Assembly (NCBI GenBank): GCA_944412445.1
Contig: CALYBJ010000001.1
Span: 1 to 64,000, forward strand
Source: an uncultured Clostridia bacterium
GTDB taxonomy: Bacteria; Bacillota; Clostridia; Oscillospirales; Acutalibacteraceae
Direction of reading: 5' to 3'
Length of the DNA stretch: 64,000 nt
The notes beneath the pieces are model-generated. The model saw only the letters and a list, made by a program, of their open reading frames with translations, had not been told where the DNA came from and searched no databases. A program made the position numbers and the translations under genes. Shown piece after piece: positions 1 to 8,444 of this stretch (positions within the stretch are counted from its first letter, which is position 1; every line of letters begins with the position of its first letter).

Positions 1-198
1 TATGCTGTTTGTCAAGGGCGGCGCATTTTTTTACACAATCTTCATTTTGGGGCTTGACATTTAATAGTTAGTCTCCTGAAAATGTTATAAAAACATTATA
101 TCACAGCGGTTAAAAAAAATAAAACAAAAAACACAAAAAATTGTAACAATTTTGTCTTAAAAACAGGGTTGTTTTTAGTGAAAAAGTTAAAAAAGTGA

Positions 199-227
199 TT
201 GAAATTTAAAAAACAATGTGATATAAT
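199..227 (+). promoter_or_regulatory. Sigma-A-type promoter of the EF-G-like gene
   Basis: TTGAAA at 199-204 and a perfect TATAAT at 222-227 are separated by 17 bp. Transcription would start near 234, about 80 nt before the chosen start codon. The rest of positions 1-311 is AT-rich and shows no gene. Confidence 0.7.
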
Positions 228-311
228 GTGTTCATTACGACAGCGTAATTAACAAAAATGTTGTGCATAAACTATAAATTTTATGTATTTGAAAATAAGG
301 AGGAATTTATT

Positions 312-2357
312 TTGAAAGTTTACAGCGCAGACAAAATCCGCAATATTGTTATTGCAGGCCGAGGGGGAAGAGGTAAGACAACACTTGCGGAAGCGATGCT
401 GTATCTTGCGGGAGCAACCGACAGACTGGGAAGAGTTCTTGACGGAAACACGGTTATGGACTATGACGCCGAAGCAAAAAAGAGAAAAACCTCCGTTCAG
501 GCGACGGTAGCGCCTCTTGAATGGCTTGATACCAAGATAAATTTAATTGACACTCCCGGACTTTTTGACTTTGCGGGAGGAGTAGCAGAGGGAATGAGAG
601 CCGCAGGAACAGCGCTTTTGGTGCTGGCGGCAGGGGGCGGCGTAGATGTAGGAGCCGAAAAGGCGTATAAGTCCGCTGTCAAAAAGGGAAAATCGGTAAT
701 GTTCGCAGTTACCAAGTGCGACGCTGAAAACGCCGATTTCTACAAGACCTTTGAGGCTATAAAGGAAGAATACGGCACACCTGTTTGTCCCGTTGTAATA
801 CCTTACATGGAAAACGGCGCTGTAAAATCTTACATAGATTTCGCAACAGGCAAGGCCTATGAATATAAAGACGGCAAGAAGACGGAAGTGCCCATGCCGG
901 AAAACGACATGATAAACGAGATGAAAACTGTTCTTCAGGAAGCTGTTGCCACAACCGACGACGAGCTTATGGAGAAATTCTTCAATGAGGAGCCTTTTAC
1001 TCAGGAGGAAATATACAACGGCCTTTCAACAGGCATAACCGACGGTTCCGTATATCCCGTATTTGCCTGCTCCGGCTATACGACGGACGCAGTTGACATA
1101 ATGCTTGATTCCATAGCGCATTTCGCTCCGTCTGCGGCGTCAAAAACAGGCGAATGTGATTTGAAATGCGATCCCGAAGGACACCTTGCGGCAATATGCT
1201 TTAAGACCATAGCCGACCCCTTTGTAGGAAAAATGTCATTCTTCAAGGTGGTATCCGGTAAAATTACTCCCGACAGAACCGCATATAATCCCAGAACCGA
1301 GGAAACCGTAAAGCTGGGCAAGATAGTGACCATAAGAGGCGGCAAGCAGGAGGAAGCAAGCTGCATTACAGCAGGGGATATCGGCGTTGTTACGAAGCTT
1401 TCCGGCGTTAAAACAGGAGATACTCTCTGCAGTGAAAAGAATAAAGTAGAGCTTGAGGGTGTAGATTTCCCGAAGCCCTGCCTTTCAATGGCGGTTAAGG
1501 TCCGCAAAAAGGGCGAGGAAGAAAAAGTCGCCCAGGGACTCCGTAAGCTTATGGGAGAGGATCCCACCATTACCTTCTATACAAACGAGGAAACAAAGGA
1601 GCTTATACTTTCCGGTATAGGAGAACAGCACCTTGACCTTATCGTATCTAAGCTTAAGACAAAATTCGGCGTAGAGGTTGATTTAAGCGTACCCAGGGTA
1701 GCTTACAGAGAAACAATAAAGAAAAAGGTTGAGGTTCAGGGCAGACATAAGAAGCAGTCCGGCGGACACGGTCAGTTCGGCGATGTATGGATAAGATTCG
1801 AGCCCTGCGACAGCGAAGATCTTGTATTTGCCGAGGAGGTATTCGGAGGCTCCGTTCCCAAGAACTTCTTCCCGGCGGTAGAAAAAGGACTTCGTGAAAG
1901 CGTAACGAAGGGACTTGTTGCCGGATATCCGGTAGTAAGAATAAAAGCAACTCTTTACGACGGTTCATATCATCCCGTTGACTCATCGGAAATGGCATTT
2001 AAGACGGCGGCGTCTCTTGCATTCAAGAAGCTGAATCCCGACGCCAATCCCGTAATACTTGAGCCAATAGGCACTCTTAACGCATATATGCCCGATGATA
2101 ATTTAGGCGATATCATGAGCGATATTACAAAGCGCAGAGGCAGAGTTTTAGGAATGGGACCTGCTGACGAGCCTAAAATGCAGAAGCTTGAGGCGGAAGT
2201 ACCCATGGCGGAAATGGGCGACTTTACAACAATACTCCGCTCTGTAACATCAGGCAGAGGATATTTTGACTTCCGGTTTGCCCGTTACGAGGAGGCTCCT
2301 GCGAGCATAGCTCAGAAGGTTATTGAAGACGCTAAGAAAAACGCTGAGGAAGAATAA
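312..2357 (+). CDS. EF-G-like translation factor GTPase (FusA paralogue)
   Basis: This is a 681-residue translational GTPase of the EF-G family. EF-G proteins drive ribosomal translocation or recycling; this clostridial paralogue group has no settled role. I chose the TTG at 312 because a strong AAGGAGG lies at 298-304; the upstream ATG at 258 has no ribosome binding site. The P-loop GRGGRGKTT is at residues 16-24, DTPG at 80-83, and TKCD at 134-137 replaces the usual NKxD. Domains II-V follow, including an EF-G domain IV-like stretch around GHGQFGDVW. The G1 loop differs from the AHVDHGKTT-like loop of canonical EF-G, so this is more likely the second, EF-G-like paralogue than the essential fusA, which normally sits with rpsL and tuf. 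It has its own promoter and terminator, so it is monocistronic. Confidence 0.88.
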   Translation: MKVYSADKIRNIVIAGRGGRGKTTLAEAMLYLAGATDRLGRVLDGNTVMDYDAEAKKRKTSVQATVAPLEWLDTKINLIDTPGLFDFAGGVAEGMRAAGTALLVLAAGGGVDVGAEKAYKSAVKKGKSVMFAVTKCDAENADFYKTFEAIKEEYGTPVCPVVIPYMENGAVKSYIDFATGKAYEYKDGKKTEVPMPENDMINEMKTVLQEAVATTDDELMEKFFNEEPFTQEEIYNGLSTGITDGSVYPVFACSGYTTDAVDIMLDSIAHFAPSAASKTGECDLKCDPEGHLAAICFKTIADPFVGKMSFFKVVSGKITPDRTAYNPRTEETVKLGKIVTIRGGKQEEASCITAGDIGVVTKLSGVKTGDTLCSEKNKVELEGVDFPKPCLSMAVKVRKKGEEEKVAQGLRKLMGEDPTITFYTNEETKELILSGIGEQHLDLIVSKLKTKFGVEVDLSVPRVAYRETIKKKVEVQGRHKKQSGGHGQFGDVWIRFEPCDSEDLVFAEEVFGGSVPKNFFPAVEKGLRESVTKGLVAGYPVVRIKATLYDGSYHPVDSSEMAFKTAASLAFKKLNPDANPVILEPIGTLNAYMPDDNLGDIMSDITKRRGRVLGMGPADEPKMQKLEAEVPMAEMGDFTTILRSVTSGRGYFDFRFARYEEAPASIAQKVIEDAKKNAEEE

Positions 2358-2405
2358 TTTTCCTCCGATTAATTTGACGATTCCCTATCAAACCAACAAA
2401 TATTT

Positions 2406-2448
2406 CACATCTGCCGTCGGAGCTTTTTCCGGCGGCGGATGTGCTTTT
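2406..2448 (+). terminator. Intrinsic terminator after the EF-G-like gene
   Basis: A long GC-rich inverted repeat (CACATCTGCCG... pairing with ...CGGCGGATGTG) is followed by a short T run at 2445-2448. Confidence 0.8.
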
Positions 2449-2492
2449 CGGCATATAAAGCAATAAAAAACCGTTAATTTAAAAAAATTATC

Positions 2493-2521
2493 TTGCAATT
2501 GCATTTGATGTAATATATAAT
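2493..2521 (+). promoter_or_regulatory. Promoter of the YfcC-type carrier gene
   Basis: TTGCAA (2493-2498) and TATAAT (2516-2521) are spaced 17 bp apart. Transcription would start about 30 nt before the coding region. Confidence 0.65.
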
Positions 2522-2557
2522 TATAATAAAATAAAAGGTCAAAAAATACAGCGGCAG

Positions 2558-4078
2558 TTGGTGAAAAGGGTGAAAGCTTCTGAAACGGCAGATGCCGGAC
2601 AATTACCTCAGCAGTCCGAGGGACTGAATATAAGCAAAAAAACAGTTTTAAGCATAGGCGCAGTTCTTCTGATAATTTTGGTGTTCGTGGGAATTTTGAC
2701 TCAGGTTGTGCCGAGAGGCGAATTTCAGACGGATATTAACGGCTCCGTTATTGAAGGAACATATACTCAGATTGACGGCTACCGGCTTCCCGTATGGAAA
2801 ATTATTTTGTCGCCTGTGCTTGCGTTTACAAGCTCAAACGCCGCAACCGGCGCCGCAATTCTGGCTATACTCATTCTTGTGGGCGGCACTTTTCTGATTC
2901 TTGACAGAATAGGCGTATTAAAATACATTATGGCTGTTATCGTCAATAAGTTCAGGGATAAGCGCTTCGCTCTCATTGCGGTTATGGTTTTCGCCGGAAT
3001 GTTTTTAAGCTCTGCTGCCGGTATTCTTGAGGAAAGCGTTACTCTTGTTCCTATTTGCGTGGCTGTCTCCCTTGCCATGGGCTGGGATTCTCTTGTGGGA
3101 CTGGGCATGAGCCTTGTTTCAATAGCCTTCGGATTTACAGCCGCTACCTTTAACCCCTTTAATGTCATTACCGTCCAGAAGCTTGCCGGGCTTGAAATTT
3201 TTTCCGGACTCTGGCTCCGCGTCCTGATTTTTATTGCCGTTTATGTTTCGCTTACGGCTTTCCTTATACTGTACGCTAAAAGTATTGAAAAAAATCCGAA
3301 AAAATCTCCTGCGTATTACTCCGACCGGGCTATCAAGGACAAATACTCCATGACTGAATGTGAAAAGGTTCTCGGAGAAGACAGGGTAAGAAAAGCCTCG
3401 GCGGCGTTTGTGTGGTGCCTTGTTCTTGTTCTTGCGGGAGTTGCGGCTTCCTTTATATTAAGTTTTCTGGGCAACGCTTCGGGCAGCGAAGCAATGGCTG
3501 CCGTAGGAAGCTGCGCTTCAATGGGAAGCATGGCTGTGTTTTTTCCTGCGGGAGGACTTCTTGCGGGCAGATTTTACGGCTTAAAGGGCAAAAAGCTCTG
3601 GGGCGCTTTCGGAAAAGGCGTTAAAACTACACTGCCTATTGTTCCTCTGATTGTTTTTATTCTGGCGATTACATATATCCTTGACGCCGGAAAAATCATG
3701 CACACTATTCTTTATTACATAGATTCAGCCATTAAGGACATTTCCCCTTACTGGGCAATTCTTCTTATGTTCGTTTTTATTGCCGTTCTTGAGTTTTTCG
3801 TGGGAAGCGGCACAGCAAAGGCGTTCCTTGTTGTTCCCTTGATGAGTATGCTCTGCGACCTTCTGGGAGTGACAAGACAGTCCATGGTTATTACCTTCTG
3901 CATGGCTGACGGCTTTACCAACCTTTTGTATCCAACAAGCGGCATTATGATTATCGCCATAGGCATGGTTAATGTGTCCTATAAAAACTGGCTTAAATGG
4001 TCATGGAAGCTGTTTGTAATGGAGGGAACAATCGCCGTGGCATTTATGCTTCTGGCTGTTGCGATAAATTATTCATAA
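2558..4078 (+). CDS. YfcC/DcuC-family membrane carrier
   Basis: This is a 506-residue polytopic membrane protein with about 12 hydrophobic segments, the first at residues ~30-50. It resembles the YfcC branch of the anaerobic C4-dicarboxylate/basic amino acid carriers (DcuC Pfam family). The conserved features are a TQVVPRGEF-like turn after TM1, AGILEESVTLVPICVA, and a late GSGTAKAFLVVPLMS segment typical of the family. The substrate cannot be told from sequence; members have been linked to dicarboxylates, arginine/ornithine or peptides. The start is uncertain: a TTG at 2558 and GTG codons at 2561 and 2570 are all in frame, and none has a well-placed ribosome binding site. It may be co-transcribed with the next gene, 13 bp downstream. 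Confidence 0.8.
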   Translation: MVKRVKASETADAGQLPQQSEGLNISKKTVLSIGAVLLIILVFVGILTQVVPRGEFQTDINGSVIEGTYTQIDGYRLPVWKIILSPVLAFTSSNAATGAAILAILILVGGTFLILDRIGVLKYIMAVIVNKFRDKRFALIAVMVFAGMFLSSAAGILEESVTLVPICVAVSLAMGWDSLVGLGMSLVSIAFGFTAATFNPFNVITVQKLAGLEIFSGLWLRVLIFIAVYVSLTAFLILYAKSIEKNPKKSPAYYSDRAIKDKYSMTECEKVLGEDRVRKASAAFVWCLVLVLAGVAASFILSFLGNASGSEAMAAVGSCASMGSMAVFFPAGGLLAGRFYGLKGKKLWGAFGKGVKTTLPIVPLIVFILAITYILDAGKIMHTILYYIDSAIKDISPYWAILLMFVFIAVLEFFVGSGTAKAFLVVPLMSMLCDLLGVTRQSMVITFCMADGFTNLLYPTSGIMIIAIGMVNVSYKNWLKWSWKLFVMEGTIAVAFMLLAVAINYS

Positions 4079-4091
4079 GGGAGGCTTTTTT

Positions 4092-4976
4092 ATGAGCTTG
4101 CTAAGTAAAATAATTGCGTTTATACTTTCTCTTTTCGGGGTAGCGTCGGTAATGCAGCCCCAGACTCAGAACCAAATCCCGGAAAACGCGGAAACCTACA
4201 GCGTTAAGGTTATGAGCTACAATATTTATGTGGCAGGTACGGGAGACCGTTCCCCGGAAAACAGAAATCCCGGAATCGTATCCTTAATCAGAGAACAGTC
4301 GCCTGATGTTTTCGGACTTCAGGAAGCGGTATATGACAGAATACAGCTTTTAAACGAAAGCCTTTCCGAATATTCATACGTAGGCAGAGGCAGGGAGAAA
4401 AACGAAAAAGACGGTGAATTTTCTCCTGTTTTTTATAAGACGGATAAATATAATCTTGTTGACAGCGGCACCTTCTGGTTCTCCAACACACCCCATAAGG
4501 CTTCAATAGCCTGGGGCACGGTGATTAAAAGAATATGCACATGGGCTGTTCTTGAGGATAAGGAGACGGGCTTCAGGTTCGGAGTTTTCAATTCCCACTG
4601 GGACCATATATCCTTTATTTCAAGAAATAACTCGGCGGAGCTTCTTTGTGAGAAAATTCAGGAGTATGCGGAAAATCTGCCTGTAATTATTATGGGCGAC
4701 TTTAACTGCGAGCCTGATACCACGGCGTATCAGTATCTTATTGAGCAGGGCTTCCTTGACTGTATGTATACAGCTCCGGGAGCGGTTGTTTCGGGAACAT
4801 ATCACGGATATACAAAATCCGATGTTTCAAATGACCTTCCCATCGACCATATCCTGTTTAAAGGAGATACCGGATATGCGGCTTCGTACAAAGCCGTAAC
4901 CGATAAAAAGGACGGCATTTACCCGTCGGACCATTTCCCCATTGTAAGCGATATTATACTTTATAAAGAGGCATAA
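4092..4976 (+). CDS. Secreted or membrane-anchored endonuclease/exonuclease/phosphatase-family protein
   Basis: This 294-residue protein starts with a hydrophobic segment (residues ~4-20) that could be a signal peptide or anchor. The EEP (DNase I-like) fold follows: SYNIYVAG near residue 41, a Glu in GLQEAV (Mg binding), FNSHWDH, the MGDFNCEP motif near residue 201, and the closing SDHFPI with its catalytic Asp-His pair. The family includes nucleases and sphingomyelinase or inositol-phosphate phosphatases; the export signal suggests an extracytoplasmic phosphodiester substrate, but specificity is not evident. A strong GGGAGG precedes the ATG. It lies 13 bp after the carrier gene and 20 bp before the zinc-ribbon gene, so an operon is likely. 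Confidence 0.82.
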   Translation: MSLLSKIIAFILSLFGVASVMQPQTQNQIPENAETYSVKVMSYNIYVAGTGDRSPENRNPGIVSLIREQSPDVFGLQEAVYDRIQLLNESLSEYSYVGRGREKNEKDGEFSPVFYKTDKYNLVDSGTFWFSNTPHKASIAWGTVIKRICTWAVLEDKETGFRFGVFNSHWDHISFISRNNSAELLCEKIQEYAENLPVIIMGDFNCEPDTTAYQYLIEQGFLDCMYTAPGAVVSGTYHGYTKSDVSNDLPIDHILFKGDTGYAASYKAVTDKKDGIYPSDHFPIVSDIILYKEA

Positions 4977-4996
4977 AAAAAAAGGAACTGATTATT

Positions 4997-5752
4997 ATGG
5001 CAAGATGTCCCCACTGTAATTATAAACTGCAGATGATTGATGTAAAAGCGGAATGTCCCGTCTGCGGAGTAAACATTCCCAACTATAACTGGGAGGAAAG
5101 GCTTGACGAGGACGCGGTAAACGCTGAAAAAGCCTTCGCAAAATTCAGAATTTCCACGGGAGCTTTTAAAAGCGCTCTTTTCGGAAGTAGATTCAGAATA
5201 GCGAGATTTGTTCTGACCTTCGCGCCTCTTTTGTTTTTGCTTTTTCCCATGGCTTCGGTAAACGCGAACCTGCCTTTTTCCGACGGATTTCAGGGCGTTT
5301 CCCTTCTTAATGTTATCCTTGCGGTGGTGAACGGCACCGTTGATATCGGCTCCATGATAAGCTTCACCTCCCTTTCTTTATCCGGCACCGCATTTACCGT
5401 TTTATACGCGGCTCTTGCTCTTGTTCTTCTCAGCGTTGTTGCCGGAGTGCTTAATTTCTTTGTTATTCTTCTTTCCGGCACAGGCTTCCATGCCAAGGGC
5501 AATGTAATATGCTGCTGGGCAAGCGTAATTTTTGTAGTCGGAGCCATAATATGCGTTCTTGTTTCATCTTCAATGTTCGCTTCCGCAGTTCCCGATGTTG
5601 TAACGGTAAAGCTTTCCTACGGTCTGTTCATAGCTCTTGCATTGTTTGCCGTAAACCTTGTTATGAACTCCGTGGCAAGAAAGCAGTTTGACAGCGAAAA
5701 AGCCGAGATGGCTCTTAAAAGAGAAGCCGCAGAGAAAGGCTCCGCTCAATGA
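4997..5752 (+). CDS. Zinc-ribbon integral membrane protein, function unknown
   Basis: This 251-residue protein begins with a short zinc ribbon of two CxxC knuckles (CPHC at residues 4-7 and CPVC near 19-22). A soluble linker follows, then about four transmembrane segments between residues ~70 and 225, and a charged Lys/Glu-rich C-terminal tail. I do not recognise a named family beyond zinc-ribbon membrane protein. An AAGGAA ribosome binding site sits before the ATG. The stop codon overlaps the start of the pseudouridine synthase gene (ATGA), which points to translational coupling. Confidence 0.7.
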   Translation: MARCPHCNYKLQMIDVKAECPVCGVNIPNYNWEERLDEDAVNAEKAFAKFRISTGAFKSALFGSRFRIARFVLTFAPLLFLLFPMASVNANLPFSDGFQGVSLLNVILAVVNGTVDIGSMISFTSLSLSGTAFTVLYAALALVLLSVVAGVLNFFVILLSGTGFHAKGNVICCWASVIFVVGAIICVLVSSSMFASAVPDVVTVKLSYGLFIALALFAVNLVMNSVARKQFDSEKAEMALKREAAEKGSAQ

Positions 5753-6714
5753 GGACCTTTACGGCAGGGAAAAACGATGCCGACAAGCGTCTTGATAAAT
5801 TTATACAAAAGGCTGCGCCGGCGCTTCCCAAAAACCTGATGTATAAATACATACGCCTTAAAAGAATTAAGGTAAACGGTAAAAAAAGCGACATCGCCTA
5901 CAGGATAGCTTCGGGCGATGTTGTTGATATGTATATAAACGACGAGTTTTTTGAGAAAACCCATGATAATTACGATTTTTTAAAGGCACCTAAGGCTCTT
6001 GACATAATTTACGAAGACGAAAACATAATGCTCCTTAACAAAAAAGCGGGAGTGCTTTCTCACCCGGACGAGGGAGAATATACCGACACACTTATAACGA
6101 GAGTGCAAAGGTATCTGTATGAAAAAGGAGAGTATCAGCCGGAAGCGGAAAACTCCTTTGTTCCTGCTCTTGCCAACAGAATCGACAGAAATACGGGAGG
6201 CATTGTAATTGCCGCAAAAAACGCAGCGGCTCTGCGTGTTTTGAACGAAAAGATAAAAAACAGGGAAATGGAAAAAAAATATCTTTGCGTAATCGTCGGC
6301 TCGCCCGAAAAGAAAAAAGCCCTGATGACTCAGTACATGATAAAGGACGAAAAATCCAATAAGGTAAGGGTATACGACAGACCCGTTGAAGGCGGCAAAA
6401 CAATGATAACTGAATATGAAATTCTGGGAACGAAAAACGGCCTGAGCCTTGCGGATGTAACTCTGCATACAGGCAGAACCCATCAGATAAGAGCGTCCTT
6501 TGCCCATATAGGCTGTCCCTTGCTGGGAGACGGCAAATACGGAAGAAACGAAATCAATAAAAAATACGGAGGCTACAAAAAACAGTTTCTGTATTCATAT
6601 AAGCTGAAGTTTGCCTTTAAAGCAACGGGAGATATACTTGATTATCTTGACGGCAGGGAATTTGAAGTTAAGGATGTATGGTTCCGGGAAGCTTTTTTTA
6701 ATAACGAGCTTTAA
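5749..6714 (+). CDS. RluA-family 23S rRNA pseudouridine synthase
   Basis: This 321-residue enzyme converts uridine to pseudouridine in RNA, most likely 23S rRNA. An S4-like RNA-binding domain occupies residues ~12-65 and the RluA catalytic domain ~85-300. The catalytic loop reads NRIDRNTGG, with the nucleophile at Asp146; the usual first residue of HRLDxxTSG is Asn here. The downstream GRTHQIRASFAHIGCPLLGD motif is intact. The ATG overlaps the preceding stop. The exact target uridine cannot be assigned. The last codons are part of a 70-bp tandem duplication that continues into the intergenic region, so its C-terminus was shaped by that repeat. Confidence 0.88.
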   Translation: MRTFTAGKNDADKRLDKFIQKAAPALPKNLMYKYIRLKRIKVNGKKSDIAYRIASGDVVDMYINDEFFEKTHDNYDFLKAPKALDIIYEDENIMLLNKKAGVLSHPDEGEYTDTLITRVQRYLYEKGEYQPEAENSFVPALANRIDRNTGGIVIAAKNAAALRVLNEKIKNREMEKKYLCVIVGSPEKKKALMTQYMIKDEKSNKVRVYDRPVEGGKTMITEYEILGTKNGLSLADVTLHTGRTHQIRASFAHIGCPLLGDGKYGRNEINKKYGGYKKQFLYSYKLKFAFKATGDILDYLDGREFEVKDVWFREAFFNNEL

Positions 6715-6856
6715 ATATTAACCGGCTCTGCATAATATACGCAAATATATATAAAAGAAAAAATTTTTTATAACGAGCTTTAAATATTAAACCGGCTCTG
6801 CATAATATACGCAAATATATACAAAAGAAAAAAAATTTTTTAATAACGGGTTTTAA
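6693..6856. repeat. 2.3-copy, ~70-bp tandem repeat covering the end of the pseudouridine synthase gene
   Basis: Unit 1 (~6693-6763) contains the last codons and stop of the upstream gene. Unit 2 (~6764-6835) is nearly identical, and a third, partial unit runs to ~6856. Each unit begins with a T run, then ATAACGAGCTTTAAATATTA, then CCGGCTCTGCATAATATACG. Units differ by only a few substitutions and single-base indels, so the duplication is recent. Confidence 0.85.
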
Positions 6857-6947
6857 TGAAAACACATAAATATCGCTCCTTGTTGAATATACACAAATTG
6901 ACATAACAGCAGGGAGATTTTTTTTAACGGCGGCTTTTCCTGATTTA

Positions 6948-6977
6948 TTGACTTTAACCGCCCTGAAATGCTATAAT
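6948..6977 (+). promoter_or_regulatory. Promoter of the purine operon
   Basis: TTGACT (6948-6953) and TATAAT (6972-6977) are 18 bp apart, just upstream of the ZTP riboswitch. Confidence 0.75.
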
Positions 6978-6990
6978 TTAATTACAGTTT

Positions 6991-7085
6991 TCTGTGACTG
7001 ACGGAATAGTGGAGCTTACCACGGGGAGCAGAAAAACTTTTAGCCGACCGTCTGGGCAGTCCTGAAAACGGGATTGCCCTTTTTT
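6991..7085 (+). promoter_or_regulatory. ZTP (pfl) riboswitch with overlapping terminator
   Basis: The leader carries the conserved pfl elements: TGTGACTG near 6993, a GTGG...CCAC hairpin followed by GGGGAGC at ~7009-7028, and the distal GCCGACCGTCTGGGC at ~7043-7057. The 3' end of the aptamer overlaps a terminator stem (GGGCAGTCC pairing with GGGATTGCCC, 7054-7079) followed by a T run. In known examples ZTP/ZMP binding prevents termination and so turns on purine and folate genes. This fits its place upstream of purE. Confidence 0.9.
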
Positions 7086-7128
7086 GTTTTTTAAGAAAAA
7101 TTATCCGTTTGAAAAGAGGTTATAAATT

Positions 7129-7623
7129 ATGAAAAAAGTTGCGGTTATAATGGGCAGCGACAGCGACCTGCCAGTTGTTGAGAAAGCAATAAATACATTA
7201 AAGGAATATGAGGTGCCCTTTGAGGTTCATGTATTTTCGGCTCACAGAACGCCTGCCGAAGCAAAGGCGTTTTCCGAAAACGCAAGAAAAAATAATTTCG
7301 GCGCAATAATTGCCGCTGCGGGAATGGCTGCGCATCTTGCGGGAGCAATAGCGGCGAATACGACTCTTCCGGTAATCGGAATACCTGTTGCGTCAAAAAA
7401 TCTTGAGGGCATGGACGCACTTCTTTCAACGGTAATGATGCCTTCGGGAATACCTGTTGCCACAGTTGCCATAAACGGAGCGGCAAACGCTGCGATACTT
7501 GCAATACAGATTCTTGCAGTAACCGACGACGCTTTAAGAGAAAAGCTTGAAAATGCGAGAGCGGAGGGCAGCAAAAAGGTTCTTGCCAAAAACGCTTCAA
7601 TAGAAGAACAGTACAACGCATAA
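7129..7623 (+). CDS. purE: 5-(carboxyamino)imidazole ribonucleotide mutase
   Basis: PurE (164 aa) moves the carboxyl group of N5-CAIR to give CAIR, in the cytoplasmic de novo purine pathway. The sequence shows the class I signature: GSDSDLPV near the N-terminus, FSAHRTP with the catalytic His at residue ~45, and the [11 protein letters not shown] substrate loop. Class I PurE needs PurK, which is not in this window. It is the first gene of the operon, 43 nt after the riboswitch terminator, with an AAGAGG ribosome binding site. Confidence 0.95.
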   Translation: MKKVAVIMGSDSDLPVVEKAINTLKEYEVPFEVHVFSAHRTPAEAKAFSENARKNNFGAIIAAAGMAAHLAGAIAANTTLPVIGIPVASKNLEGMDALLSTVMMPSGIPVATVAINGAANAAILAIQILAVTDDALREKLENARAEGSKKVLAKNASIEEQYNA

Positions 7624-7658
7624 AACACTTTAATATATAAAATCAGGAGGAAAAACAA

Positions 7659-8366
7659 ATGGAAAAAAGAGAACAGATGTATGAGGGAAAAGCCAAAAAG
7701 GTTTTTGCCACTGATAATGAAAACTACTGCATCGTATCCTACAAGGATGACGCAACGGCATTCAACGGACTTAAAAAGGGAACAATTGCCGGCAAGGGCG
7801 TTGTAAACAACCGTATGTCCAACTATCTTATGCAGCTTCTTGAGAAGCAGGGAATACCCACGCATTTCGTAGAGGAGCTTAACGACCGTGAAACTGTTGT
7901 AAAAAAAGTAAAAATCGTTCCTCTTGAGGTAATTGTAAGAAACACCGCCGCCGGTTCTTTTTCAAAGAGATTCGGCGTAGCCGAGGGCACAAAGCTTCTT
8001 TGCCCCACTCTTGAGTTCTGCTATAAGGACGACGATTTAGGGGATCCCATGGTAAACGATTATCATATTATCGCCTGCGGCTGGGCAACCAAGGAAGACC
8101 TTGACACAATAACCGACTACACATTTAAAATAAATTCCTTCCTTGTTGATTTCTTTAAGAAAATCAATGTAGACCTTATCGACTTCAAGATTGAGTTCGG
8201 AAAGACATCTGACGGACAGATTATTCTTGCGGACGAGATTTCACCGGACACCTGCCGTTTCTGGGACGCAACCACACATGAAAAGCTTGACAAGGACCGT
8301 TTCCGCAGAGATATGGGTTCCGTAGAGGAAGCCTATCAGGAAATGATGAAGAGAATATTCGGCTGA
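7659..8366 (+). CDS. purC: SAICAR synthase
   Basis: PurC (235 aa, normal family length) joins CAIR and aspartate using ATP to form SAICAR. It starts with the [11 protein letters not shown] nucleotide-binding strand and contains [12 protein letters not shown] and the late [13 protein letters not shown] motif, all diagnostic. The ATG is preceded by AGGAGG. It lies 35 bp after purE. PurB, which would act next, is not in the window. Confidence 0.96.
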   Translation: MEKREQMYEGKAKKVFATDNENYCIVSYKDDATAFNGLKKGTIAGKGVVNNRMSNYLMQLLEKQGIPTHFVEELNDRETVVKKVKIVPLEVIVRNTAAGSFSKRFGVAEGTKLLCPTLEFCYKDDDLGDPMVNDYHIIACGWATKEDLDTITDYTFKINSFLVDFFKKINVDLIDFKIEFGKTSDGQIILADEISPDTCRFWDATTHEKLDKDRFRRDMGSVEEAYQEMMKRIFG

Positions 8367-8373
8367 TAAAACG

Positions 8374-8398
8374 GGGCAAAGAATGTCTTTGCCCTTTT
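8374..8398 (+). terminator. Hairpin in the purC-purM gap (possible partial terminator)
   Basis: GGGCAAAGA (8374-8382) pairs perfectly with TCTTTGCCC (8386-8394) across a 3-nt loop, followed by TTTT. It lies inside the operon, so it probably acts as an attenuator or an mRNA stabiliser. Confidence 0.5.
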
Positions 8399-8444
8399 GC
8401 TCATATTTTAAAGAAAAAAATTTATTATTGGAGGAAAAGAAGCA

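Noticed and set aside
5980-6507. 175-codon minus-strand frame in the RluA-type gene
   Set aside because: Antisense to a well-recognised enzyme, no ribosome binding site.
6698-6904. Repetitive minus-strand frame with duplicated IFKARY segments
   Set aside because: It is a translation of the tandem repeat itself, without a ribosome binding site; the repetition reflects the DNA duplication, not a protein repeat.
7242-7865. 207-codon minus-strand frame across purE and purC
   Set aside because: Antisense to two certain genes; shadow frame.
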